Source: Acetobacteraceae bacterium (lineage in GTDB: Bacteria; Pseudomonadota; Alphaproteobacteria; Acetobacterales; Acetobacteraceae). From it: DNA of 64,000 nt. A program made the translations under genes and the position numbers. Of this stretch, positions 1 through 7,162 are shown one piece after another. Where the stretch lies: contig CANJJS010000019.1 of the NCBI GenBank assembly GCA_947474705.1, positions 1 to 64,000 on the forward strand, read 5' to 3'. The stretch's first letter is position 1; the number at the start of each line of letters is the position of its first letter. The notes under the pieces are model-generated. The model made no database searches. It was given only the letters and a program-made list of their open reading frames with translations, and was not told where the DNA came from.

Positions 1-383
1 GGATCGCGGTCGGGATGCGAGCAGCCAGGCGCGATCCCCGACCATTCCGGTTTCGCGCCGCGCGGAAACAACTGAAAATAGCGCGACGACCGGCTGGATG
101 TCTGAAGATCGTAAACCCGCGCGAAGCCCGGCGCGCGCAGCATGCGGCGCAGCCGCAGAACCTCCGCGACATTCCACCAGGCCGGCCGTGGATCGACCAG
201 TACCTCGTCGAAAAACGGTGCCTCCCGCAGCCATCCGGCATAGGGCGCGGTGGTCAGCACACTGATCCGCGCGCCCATGTGGAACGCCCGGATCGCGGCG
301 AAGGCGTTCAGCGACAGCACGATATTGCCCAGCGCGCCCAGCTTGACGATGAGAATCGGGCGTTCAGACACGGGCGAACCCAT
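1..383 (-). CDS. Glycosyltransferase family 9 (heptosyltransferase-like), cut by window edge
   Basis: Minus-strand reading frame open from an ATG at 383 to the window edge, so about 127 N-terminal residues are visible and the C-terminus is missing. The N-terminus reads MGSPVSERPILIVKLGALGNIV, followed by a helix with AFAAIRAF and later WLREAPFFDEVLVD. This ILIVKLGALGDxx pattern is typical of ADP-heptose:LPS heptosyltransferases and related GT9 enzymes, which add heptose to the lipopolysaccharide core at the cytoplasmic membrane. The usual Asp of the GDxxL motif is Asn here (GNIV), which is odd but occurs in GT9 relatives. The acceptor cannot be told from this fragment. Confidence 0.8.
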   Translation of the reverse strand, partial: MGSPVSERPILIVKLGALGNIVLSLNAFAAIRAFHMGARISVLTTAPYAGWLREAPFFDEVLVDPRPAWWNVAEVLRLRRMLRAPGFARVYDLQTSSRSSRYFQLFPRGAKPEWSGIAPGCSHPDRD

Positions 384-422
384 GTCTCGAACCGGGTTGC
401 GGCGGGATTTGTATCCGTGTAT

Positions 423-455
423 GAGACTGTATCGTCTCAAAGACGATAATTATCG
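423..455. promoter_or_regulatory. Overlapping inverted repeats upstream of lipoprotein gene
   Basis: Three short inverted repeats overlap in this AT-richer stretch between the divergent GT9 and lipoprotein genes. They are GAGAC-N6-GTCTC (423-438), ATCGTCT-CAA-AGACGAT (431-447) and the perfect palindrome CGATAATTATCG (444-455). The first two share the GTCTC segment, so they could form alternative hairpins or a regulator operator. The regulator is unknown; position and symmetry are the only evidence. Confidence 0.35.
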
Positions 456-514
456 AAGCCCAACGATCCTGGCCTCGCGAGGGAAGGGGGCGTTCACTGG
501 AGGAGACGGGTGCG

Positions 515-916
515 ATGGTGGCTTCCTTCATACAGACCCTGATCATGGCCGCGGCTTGTACAGGTGTCGTCGCATGCTCACAACAACAGGCCGGGAAGCC
601 CGAAAGTCCGGGCACGCGGCGGGCGCGCCTGTGCATCGCCGGCGGGCAGCCCGGCCGCGGCGCGCTGTCCGACCCCGCTTTTTGGGCGATCACCGTGTCC
701 AACGACGGTGGGCTGTGTCCGCATGTCCGCGATTGGGCCGAGGGGTTCGAGGTCGCGCCGCCGCCGCGTCATGGCGAGGTCACGCAGGAGACGCGGAACG
801 GCAAGACCATCGTCTCCTACCGCGCCGAACCTGGCTATATCGGCAGCGACGGTTTCGGGCTGCGTCATCCTGGAAAGCGGGTCAGCCTGTCCTATTTGGT
901 CGGCGTGCTGCCCTGA
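515..916 (+). CDS. Small secreted lipoprotein of unknown function
   Basis: A 133-residue protein with an N-terminal hydrophobic segment and lipobox GVVAC (Cys21), so it is predicted to be lipidated and exported. The mature part has VSNDGGLCPH, then PPRHGEV and later YRAEPGYIGSDGF. This resembles small exported beta-sandwich proteins in which a PPxHG turn is followed by Y-P-GY-G-D-F, but I cannot name a function. The ATG at 515 is supported by GGAGGAG at 499-505. It converges on the emrA-like gene, and both stop codons lie inside one hairpin. Confidence 0.7.
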   Translation: MVASFIQTLIMAAACTGVVACSQQQAGKPESPGTRRARLCIAGGQPGRGALSDPAFWAITVSNDGGLCPHVRDWAEGFEVAPPPRHGEVTQETRNGKTIVSYRAEPGYIGSDGFGLRHPGKRVSLSYLVGVLP

Positions 917-933
917 CGCGGGACTCGCGTCAG
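913..933. terminator. Bidirectional hairpin between convergent genes
   Basis: Stem CTGACGCG (913-920) and CGCGTCAG (926-933) with loop GGACT. The TGA stops of the plus-strand lipoprotein gene (914-916) and the minus-strand emrA-like gene (932-930) both lie in the arms. No T-tract follows on either strand, so intrinsic termination is uncertain, but the placement suits a shared 3' end. Confidence 0.45.
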
Positions 934-2030
934 AACAATTCCCGCCAGGTCCGGCGGTGGCCGGTGTCGATCTCCGCGACGACGCTCATCCCCGCGCGGA
1001 AGGCCGGATCGTCGGGCTTGCGCTCGCACTTGATGCGGACCGGGATGCGCTGCACCACCTTCACCCAGTTGCCCGAGGTGTTCTGCGCCGGCAGCACGGA
1101 AAACTCCGAACCGCTGTTGGGCGCGATGCTTTCGACCGCGCAGTTCCAGTGGCGGCCCGGGTAGGTATCGATGGTCAGCACCACCGGATTGCCCACCTGG
1201 ACATGGGTCAACTCGGTCTCCTTGGGGTTGGCCTCAACCCAGGTGCGCTCGGTCGACACAAGGCCGAAGGCCGCGGTCGATGCCGCCAGATACATGCCCG
1301 GCTGCACCGTCTCCACCTGCGTCACGACCCCGGAGAAGGGCGCGTAAATCACCGTGTGGTCCAGTTGCCGTTGCGCCTCGTCCAGCCGCGCCTTGGCCTG
1401 GAGGTAGTCCGACATGATGTGGACATCGACCTCCGGATTGCCGCCCAGCCGCGCCAGATGCACCGCGGCGGCCAGTTTCAGCGACTCGACCGCCTGTTGG
1501 TTGGTGGCCAGCAGGAACCGGGCATTGTCGTATTCGGCCCGGGTCACGCCCCCGCTCTTCACCAGCGAGGCCAGCCGGTCGGTGTTGGCCTGATCCGACA
1601 CCACCTGGGATTGCTTGACCTCCACGTCGCGCAGCATCTTCTTGTATTCGAGCTTCATCGCGTTGAGGCTGGAGACAATGCCGCCCAGATTGGCCCGCGC
1701 GCCCATGACGGAAAGCTCGAACGGCCGGGGGTCGAGCCGTAACAGCACGTCGCCCTTTTTAACGCGTTGGCCTTCCCGGACCGGAACCTCCATCACGATG
1801 CCCGCGACGTCCGTGGACAGCGCCTCTTTCGCGGCGCGGATATAGGCATTGTCGATCGAGACGTAACGCCCGCCATTGATCCAAAACAGCAGCGACCCCG
1901 CGACGACGATGCCGATCCCCCCCAGCATCAGGATGGGGCGGAGAATGCGGCGCATGTCCCGGCGGCGGGACTTGCCGCCAACCGCCTGTTCGCCGACTCG
2001 CGGATTTTCCGTGGCGGTGGCCTGCGACAT
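930..2030 (-). CDS. emrA: HlyD/EmrA-family membrane fusion protein
   Basis: A 366-residue periplasmic adaptor of a multidrug export system. A cytoplasmic basic N-terminus is followed by one membrane helix (about 31-50). Next come the YVSIDNAYIRA segment typical of EmrA-type adaptors, the first half of a biotinyl-lipoyl-like domain (GIVMEVPVREGQRVKKGDVL), an alpha-helical hairpin and a beta-barrel with VETVQPGMYL. EmrA proteins link an MFS pump (EmrB) to an outer-membrane channel. The ATG overlaps the marR stop as TGATG, so translation is probably coupled. No EmrB pump or TolC-like channel lies downstream, so its partner must be encoded elsewhere or has been lost. Confidence 0.88.
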   Translation of the reverse strand: MSQATATENPRVGEQAVGGKSRRRDMRRILRPILMLGGIGIVVAGSLLFWINGGRYVSIDNAYIRAAKEALSTDVAGIVMEVPVREGQRVKKGDVLLRLDPRPFELSVMGARANLGGIVSSLNAMKLEYKKMLRDVEVKQSQVVSDQANTDRLASLVKSGGVTRAEYDNARFLLATNQQAVESLKLAAAVHLARLGGNPEVDVHIMSDYLQAKARLDEAQRQLDHTVIYAPFSGVVTQVETVQPGMYLAASTAAFGLVSTERTWVEANPKETELTHVQVGNPVVLTIDTYPGRHWNCAVESIAPNSGSEFSVLPAQNTSGNWVKVVQRIPVRIKCERKPDDPAFRAGMSVVAEIDTGHRRTWRELF

Positions 2031-2521
2031 CAGACGGCCTCCCGCGTCGCGGGGAGGGACGGGACATCCCGTATGCGCGCGGAGTGAGCATCCCGGGTCA
2101 AAGTGGCTTTCATCCGCGCGAGCGCCTCGATCATGATGGTCTGACTCTGTTCGTCGACGCCGTCAGTGACCATCGAGGCCATGTCGGCGCGTTGTTCGTT
2201 GATTTCCAGCAGCACCTCATGCGCGGGCTGGGAGAGATGAAGCCGCCAGATCCGGCGATCCCGTGGGTCGGGCCGGCGTTCCACCATCCCGCGGCCCTCC
2301 AGCCGGTCCACCAGACGCGCCACCGTGATCGGCTCCACCTCCAGCAACTCGGCCAGTTCCTTCTGCGAAATGCCCGGCTGACGGTCGAGCCAAATCAGTA
2401 TGCCCCATTGCGCGCGCGTCATGCCATGCGCGCGCGCGCGCTTATCGGCATCGACCCGCACCAGACGCGCGACATCGTGTAACAGAAACAACAAATCGCG
2501 CTCGAACTCGGCCAACGGCAC
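2030..2521 (-). CDS. MarR-family transcriptional regulator
   Basis: A 163-residue winged-helix protein. The core reads GMTRAQWGILIWLDRQPGISQKELAELLEVEPITVARLVDRLEGRGMVERRPDPRDRR in segments: a recognition helix at about 65-80 and the DPRDRR wing typical of MarR, flanked by dimerisation helices. MarR proteins usually repress their own operon and release DNA when a phenolic or drug-like ligand binds. The TGATG overlap with the downstream emrA-like gene points to a self-regulated efflux operon. An AT-rich element about 120 bases upstream holds a minus-strand TATAAT. Confidence 0.88.
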   Translation of the reverse strand: MPLAEFERDLLFLLHDVARLVRVDADKRARAHGMTRAQWGILIWLDRQPGISQKELAELLEVEPITVARLVDRLEGRGMVERRPDPRDRRIWRLHLSQPAHEVLLEINEQRADMASMVTDGVDEQSQTIMIEALARMKATLTRDAHSARIRDVPSLPATREAV

Positions 2522-2640
2522 TCTCCTCGGTCGGCCGCGATGATATCGACCGTGGGAACGGCTGACTCTCCCACTCAGTCATGGTTCGATCGGGCCACCG
2601 GGCGCGGCACGGCGATCGGTCATTCGTCCTGACGGGTGGT

Positions 2641-2669
2641 ATTATAAGCGACGTTATGATGACACCGCC
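2641..2669 (-). promoter_or_regulatory. Candidate -10 element for marR-emrA
   Basis: A minus-strand TATAAT lies at 2646-2641 within ATAA-GCGACG-TTAT, an island of AT bases in a GC-rich background, 120 bases before the marR ATG. The -35 position (2669-2664, GGCGGT) is poor. The flanking symmetry could also act as an operator. Promoter use is inferred from composition only. Confidence 0.3.
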
Positions 2670-2759
2670 ATCCCACTGTCCATGCGCCCCACGCGACTCC
2701 GCCGCGCGTGTCTGCTATGGCCCCCGGGCATACGGTTTTCACGAACAAAGGGGGCAACA

Positions 2760-3146
2760 ATGGCCGGCGCGACAACCTGGCTGGCGGTGGCGGCGGGCGG
2801 CGCGCTCGGCAGCGTGGCACGGTTCTGGATGACCGGCGCGGTCGCGGCGCTGATGGGCGCCCGCTTCCCCTGGGGGACACTGCTTATCAATGTGTTGGGA
2901 TCGTTTGTCATCGGCGCCACGGCGGGCCTGACTCTCACACCCGAGCGCATGGGGCTGCACCCGGATGTCCGGGTCTTCGTCATGGTCGGGATATGCGGGG
3001 GGTTCACGACGTTTTCGTCGTTCAGCCTGCAAACACTGGAACTGATCCAGGGCGGCGATTTGGCACCGGCATTCCTCTATATCGCCGGGTCGGTACTCTT
3101 ATGTCTGCTGTTCGTCTGGTTCGGATGGTGGCTGGGCCGGCTCTGA
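2760..3146 (+). CDS. crcB: Fluoride-selective channel CrcB/FluC
   Basis: A 128-residue four-helix membrane protein that exports fluoride as a dual-topology dimer. Diagnostic segments are GGALGSVARFW near the N-terminus, PWGTLLINVLGSFVIG with the conserved Asn, and GICGGFTTFSSFSLQT holding the TTFSS motif and Phe-box residues. The ATG at 2760 follows AAGGGGG at 2748-2753 and gives the usual N-terminus; an upstream in-frame ATG would add an arginine-rich extension without a ribosome site. It is a single-gene unit. I could not make a convincing fluoride riboswitch from the upstream 240 bases. Confidence 0.93.
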   Translation: MAGATTWLAVAAGGALGSVARFWMTGAVAALMGARFPWGTLLINVLGSFVIGATAGLTLTPERMGLHPDVRVFVMVGICGGFTTFSSFSLQTLELIQGGDLAPAFLYIAGSVLLCLLFVWFGWWLGRL

Positions 3147-3163
3147 ACCGGCCCATCACTCAC

Positions 3164-3850
3164 TCAATCGACCCGGATCGAGGTCGCCTCGGGACCCTTG
3201 GCCCCCTGCACGACATCCATCCAAATGGTCTGACCTTCGGCGAGCTGGGATACCCCGGCACGCTGCAGCGCGGACGCATGCACGAACACGTCCTTTCCAC
3301 CTTCCGACGGCGCCACGAAGCCAAAGCCCTTGGTGGCGTTATACCACTTCACGATGCCCTGCATCTCGACCGACGGACCGGCCGGCGGACCACGCCGAGG
3401 CGCGCCACCCATACCAGCCCCTGGGCCGCCACCGGGGCCCATGCCACGGTCGCCACCCATCCCGGCGGGACCACGCGCCGGCGCGCCACGCGGGGTCGCG
3501 GTGCTTTCGTCAACCGAAATCACCTCCGACACCTGACGTCCCTTCTGACCCTGCCCAATCCGCACCCGCAGCGAAGCCCCGGGGCTTACCGCGTTGTGAC
3601 CGGCCGAGTTCAGCGTGTTGGCGTGCAGAAAAGCGTCGCCGGACCCATCGGACAGGGCGACAAACCCAAATCCTTTTTCCGGGTTGAACCACTTCACCGT
3701 CGCATCGTGCTCAGGTCCGAAGCCAGCCGAAGACGGCCAGGATTGCACGGGACGCGGCATGTCCCCAGGCGGAGCGCGATCGAAGGCGAAATCGTCATCG
3801 AAGCCGCGGCGCCGGGGCGGGCGTCCACGTCCGCGGTTGTTCATATTCAA
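3164..3850 (-). CDS. Protein with two cold-shock domains
   Basis: A 228-residue protein with two complete cold-shock (OB-fold) domains. Domain 1 (about 48-115) has ATVKWFNPEKGFGFV and DAFLH. Domain 2 (about 162-228) has GIVKWYNATKGFGFV and DVFVH. These are the RNP1 and RNP2 single-strand nucleic-acid binding motifs. The N-terminus is arginine-rich (RGRGRPPRRRGF) and the linker is very rich in Gly, Pro, Met and Arg. Two-domain CspD-like proteins are a known alphaproteobacterial type, thought to bind RNA as chaperones. A second in-frame ATG two codons in may be the real start. The region just upstream (3900-3935) is unusually AT-rich and probably holds the promoter. Confidence 0.88.
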   Translation of the reverse strand: MNMNNRGRGRPPRRRGFDDDFAFDRAPPGDMPRPVQSWPSSAGFGPEHDATVKWFNPEKGFGFVALSDGSGDAFLHANTLNSAGHNAVSPGASLRVRIGQGQKGRQVSEVISVDESTATPRGAPARGPAGMGGDRGMGPGGGPGAGMGGAPRRGPPAGPSVEMQGIVKWYNATKGFGFVAPSEGGKDVFVHASALQRAGVSQLAEGQTIWMDVVQGAKGPEATSIRVD

Positions 3851-4006
3851 GAGACCGTCGTCCTCATGACCAAAGGCGTTGCACGAGCCGTACCCGAACG
3901 TAAACGATAAATTAACTTACAAACCGGTAGCGGCATCGTGGCCACCTTACACCGGCACGGAATGGGAAACAACATCCACGACGCCACATTTTCACCAGAA
4001 TCGGAT

Positions 4007-5248
4007 TCAGGCATCCAGCCCCCGGTCCGCCTCCGCCGCCGCGTCAATCTCCTCGCCGGTCCCTGGGTCAATCCCTGGATCAATCGCGCCCAACCCCAGA
4101 TCGCGCAACTTTCCGCCAATCGCCCGCGTCCGCGCCCGCGCCCGCTCGATCGTGCCGCTGAACGCCCCCGCCTGACGCGCCAAACGCTCCAACACATCGT
4201 CCATTTTCAAAATTTCCACCCGCGTGGTGCCCAAAAGCCGCCGGATTTCGTCGGCCTTGTCCTCCAGCGCCAGAGTGACGAACCCCAAATGAACCGTCCG
4301 CAACAACGCCGGCAACAACGACGGACCCATGACCAAAACCCGATGGTCGCGACCAATCCCATCGATCAAACCGGGGATGCGGGCGATCTCCGCGTGCAGC
4401 GAGTCCGTGGGCAAATACAACACCGCGAACTCGACGGTCGTGGGCGGCAAAATATATTTGGCGGCGATCTTCTTCGCTTCGTCCCGGACACGGCGCTCCA
4501 GACCGCGTAACGCCGCCCGCTCCGCCTCGCGATCGCCCGCCTCCGCCGCCGCGATCAAACGCTCGTAATCCTCCAACGGGAATTTCGCGTCGATCGGCAG
4601 CACCGGACGATGCACCCCCCGCATCGGCATCAGCACCGCGAACTCCACCATCTCGTCGCTGTCCGGACGGACCTTGAAATTGGCCAGCCAGGATTCCGGC
4701 GGCAAAATATCGTCCAGCAACGCCCGCACCTGAGTCTCAGCCCACCCGCCACGGGTCTTCACATTCGCGAATAACCGCTTGATGTCGCCAATTCCCGCCG
4801 CGACCGCGCCGACCTCGCCGATCGCCTTTTGCACGGCGGCGAACTGGTCGATCACCCGGGCGAAACTCTCGGTCATCTGCTTTTCGACCGCGGCATGCAG
4901 TTGTTCGTCCACCGCGCGGCGCAAGCCGGCCAGGCTGAGATCGTTCGCCTCGCGCATATCGCGCAACCGGGTCTCCAACGCGCCACGCATCTGCTCGACA
5001 CCCAACGCGAACGCCCCGCGCGCGGACGCGGCGGCGACGGCGGCATCGGTCGCGGCGGTGTGCACGGCCGCGCGAGTCGCCTCGGCTTCCGCCCGCGACG
5101 TCTGTGCCGCCTGCTCCGCCAAAGCCCGCACCGCGGCGATCGAACGGCCCTGCCGCGCGGCGACCACGGCGGCCATGATGGCGGCATAGGCCGCGAGCGC
5201 CGTCAGCAACAATGTCAGATCAGGCATCCGCGATGTCAGGTCAGCCAT
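4007..5248 (-). CDS. rmuC: RmuC-family DNA recombination protein
   Basis: A 413-residue protein with an N-terminal membrane helix (TLLLTALAAYAAIMAAVVAA), a long alanine-rich coiled coil to about 165, then the RmuC domain. That domain has GGWAETQVRALLDDILP, LPIDAKFPLEDYERL and FAVLYLPTDSLHAEI. RmuC limits inversion at short inverted repeats and belongs to the PD-(D/E)XK nuclease-like fold. The ATG at 5248 is chosen because GGGAGAGG lies just before it; an in-frame TTG at 5281 is less likely. It is co-directional with the methyltransferase gene upstream (55-base gap). Confidence 0.9.
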   Translation of the reverse strand: MADLTSRMPDLTLLLTALAAYAAIMAAVVAARQGRSIAAVRALAEQAAQTSRAEAEATRAAVHTAATDAAVAAASARGAFALGVEQMRGALETRLRDMREANDLSLAGLRRAVDEQLHAAVEKQMTESFARVIDQFAAVQKAIGEVGAVAAGIGDIKRLFANVKTRGGWAETQVRALLDDILPPESWLANFKVRPDSDEMVEFAVLMPMRGVHRPVLPIDAKFPLEDYERLIAAAEAGDREAERAALRGLERRVRDEAKKIAAKYILPPTTVEFAVLYLPTDSLHAEIARIPGLIDGIGRDHRVLVMGPSLLPALLRTVHLGFVTLALEDKADEIRRLLGTTRVEILKMDDVLERLARQAGAFSGTIERARARTRAIGGKLRDLGLGAIDPGIDPGTGEEIDAAAEADRGLDA

Positions 5249-5302
5249 GGGTCCGGCCTCTCCCGCACCGGCTTTCCCCAAATAACCGGGCGCCGCCGCG
5301 GG

Positions 5303-6022
5303 TCATGGCTTGCGGGCGATGTAAATCCATTCGTCGCGCAACAGACCGAACACCACCTCGTCTTCCGGTGGCATGCGAAACGTCTCGACCCGAAACCCCG
5401 CTTCCGCCAGCCGGTCCGCGAAATCGAGTCCGTAGTACCGAACATGATCGTGCGCGCTGAAATGCGCCCAGCGCTCCGCGGACGACACGATCGCGGGATT
5501 TTCGTAAGTGGCGTCGCGCGTGGCGTTGATGGGCGTGGTCAGCAGCGCGAGCCCGCCAGGCTTCAACACCCGGAACAATTCGCGCATCGCGGCGCGGTCG
5601 TCGGGAATATGCTCCAGGACATGGTTCGCCATCACGATGTCGTAGGCCGCATCCGGCAATTTCGTGTCGGTAATGTCCAGCCGGTGCGTTACCCCCGCCT
5701 GCGCCAGATCGGCGGTCTCGTATAAAGGATTGCCACGCATCCGCCGCATGAACGCTTTTTCCGGCGCGAAATGCAGAATGCGTTTGCCTTTGAGTTTGTC
5801 CTCGCCATTTTCGGTTAGCCACAAATGCAACAACCGGTGCCGCTCACGCGATCCGCAGTTCAGGCAACGCGCGTCCCAGCGTCCGGGATGTCCGACGCTG
5901 ATGAACATCCCACGATATTCGCAAATCGGGCAGGTGCGCGGCAAACGCCCGCCACGGAATTGCCGCCGGTCGTCCCACCACGCTGCGGCGAGGCGCCGTG
6001 CCCGCGTCAACATCCCCGCCAT
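5303..6022 (-). CDS. Zinc-ribbon class I SAM-dependent methyltransferase
   Basis: A 239-residue protein. An N-terminal treble-clef-like zinc site uses CPIC (31, 34) and CLNC (53, 56). It is followed by a Rossmann methyltransferase with HFAPEKAFMRRM, the acidic LDITDTKLPDAAYDIVMANHVLEHIPDD motif region, and FRVLKPGGLALLTTP (post-II). Proteins of this build often sit near polysaccharide genes and may methylate sugars or nucleotides; the substrate is unknown. The ATG lies 2 bases after the stop of the polysaccharide-deacetylase gene, so the two are probably co-translated. Confidence 0.85.
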   Translation of the reverse strand: MAGMLTRARRLAAAWWDDRRQFRGGRLPRTCPICEYRGMFISVGHPGRWDARCLNCGSRERHRLLHLWLTENGEDKLKGKRILHFAPEKAFMRRMRGNPLYETADLAQAGVTHRLDITDTKLPDAAYDIVMANHVLEHIPDDRAAMRELFRVLKPGGLALLTTPINATRDATYENPAIVSSAERWAHFSAHDHVRYYGLDFADRLAEAGFRVETFRMPPEDEVVFGLLRDEWIYIARKP

Positions 6023-6024
6023 GC

Positions 6025-6942
6025 TCAGACCGCCGGCGGGGGAAATCGCGAAGCCCAGTGCCGCGCGATATCGATCCGCCGGGTCACCCAGACATCGGCA
6101 TGGCCCAGAATGTAGTCGAGCAGCTTTTCCAGGCCGGCGGCCCGTGCCGGATGCCCGATGATCCGCATATGCAGCCCGATCGACAGCATTTTCGGCGCGA
6201 CCGCGCCTTCCCGGTAAAGAAAATCGAACGCATCGCGGCAATAATGAAAGAAATCGTCGCCCGTGCCGAACACGCCGCGCCCAAATTTCGCGTCGTTGGC
6301 CGACAGCGAATAGGGCACGATCAGATGCGGCTTGCCCTCGACCTTCGTCCAATAGGGCAGATCGTCGTCGTATGCATCGGAATCGTAGAAAAAACCGCCT
6401 TCTTCCACCAGCAAACGCCGCGTGTTCACGCCCGGCCCGGACCGGCAATACCAGCCCAAAGGCCGCTCCCCCATCGTCTCCCGAATCGAGGCCACGGCCC
6501 GCGCGATCCGCGCTCGCTCGGTGGCCTCGTCGAGTTCGAAATGCTTCTCCCAGCGCCAGCCATGGCAGCACAGATCGAAACCGGCCTCGCGGATCGCCGC
6601 CGCCGCGGGGGGATTCCGCTCCAGCGCCAGCGCGCAGCCGAACACGGTCATCGGCATGTTCCGTTCCGCGAACAAGCGCAAAATCCGCCAGAACCCGGCG
6701 CGCGCGCCATAGGCGAACATTCCCTCGGCGGCCAGATCGCGTCCCACGACGCCCGGGCTCGATGCCCCATACTCCGTCAACGCCCATTCCGAGGCCGGGT
6801 CGCCATCGCCAATCGAGGGCTCCGATCCTTCCTCGAAATTCAGCACGAAATTCACCGCCAGCCGCGCGGGGCCAGAGCCGCCTGGGTTGGGCCACTCGGG
6901 ATTGGGCGGATTGGCGCCGTAGCCGATGATATCGCGATCCAT
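6025..6942 (-). CDS. puuE: Polysaccharide-deacetylase-fold protein, PuuE/allantoinase-like
   Basis: A 305-residue NodB-fold protein. Features typical of the PuuE group are VNFVLNFEEGSE near the N-terminus, YGARAGFWRILRLFAERNMP, FDLCCHGWRWEKHF and the late IGLHMRIIGHPARA with the catalytic-region His. PuuE proteins hydrolyse allantoin in purine breakdown and, unlike chitin deacetylases, lack the full metal triad. No urate or ureide genes surround it here, so a sugar-deacetylase role cannot be excluded. It leads a minus-strand unit with the methyltransferase. A Fur-box-like sequence lies 120-140 bases upstream. Confidence 0.75.
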   Translation of the reverse strand: MDRDIIGYGANPPNPEWPNPGGSGPARLAVNFVLNFEEGSEPSIGDGDPASEWALTEYGASSPGVVGRDLAAEGMFAYGARAGFWRILRLFAERNMPMTVFGCALALERNPPAAAAIREAGFDLCCHGWRWEKHFELDEATERARIARAVASIRETMGERPLGWYCRSGPGVNTRRLLVEEGGFFYDSDAYDDDLPYWTKVEGKPHLIVPYSLSANDAKFGRGVFGTGDDFFHYCRDAFDFLYREGAVAPKMLSIGLHMRIIGHPARAAGLEKLLDYILGHADVWVTRRIDIARHWASRFPPPAV

Positions 6943-7060
6943 GTCTCGATCTTACCGCGGCACGCGCCCTCGTGCACCCCCGCGTTTGTTCGCCGCGGCT
7001 CGTGCCTGAAAAGCGGCGACGCGACGTTCGCGGTGGCCCGGCCGGGCCTGGCCATGACGA

Positions 7061-7079
7061 TTATGCAATTATTCTCATT
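7061..7079 (-). promoter_or_regulatory. Fur/iron-box-like sequence
   Basis: On the minus strand this reads AATGAGAATAATTGCATAA, an AT-rich island in very GC-rich DNA. The TGAGAATAATT core matches one half of the 7-1-7 iron box well; the second half is weak. The nearest gene downstream on that strand is the puuE-like gene at 6942. No iron-uptake gene is adjacent, so it may be a relic or chance. Confidence 0.3.
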
Positions 7080-7162
7080 GGCAACGATTCATTCCAGCGA
7101 GCAACTTCGCGCCGATGGAGTTGCCCTCAGCGCCAACCCCGGACACGGCCCTCTCCAAGGGA

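Noticed and set aside
2522-2759. Fluoride riboswitch before crcB
   Set aside because: I looked for the conserved GGCGAUG-type core and pseudoknot and could not place them; a covariance-model search would be decisive.
5303-6895. 530-residue methyltransferase frame
   Set aside because: The part above 6022 overlaps the deacetylase-fold gene out of frame; ATG 6022 fits the domain start.
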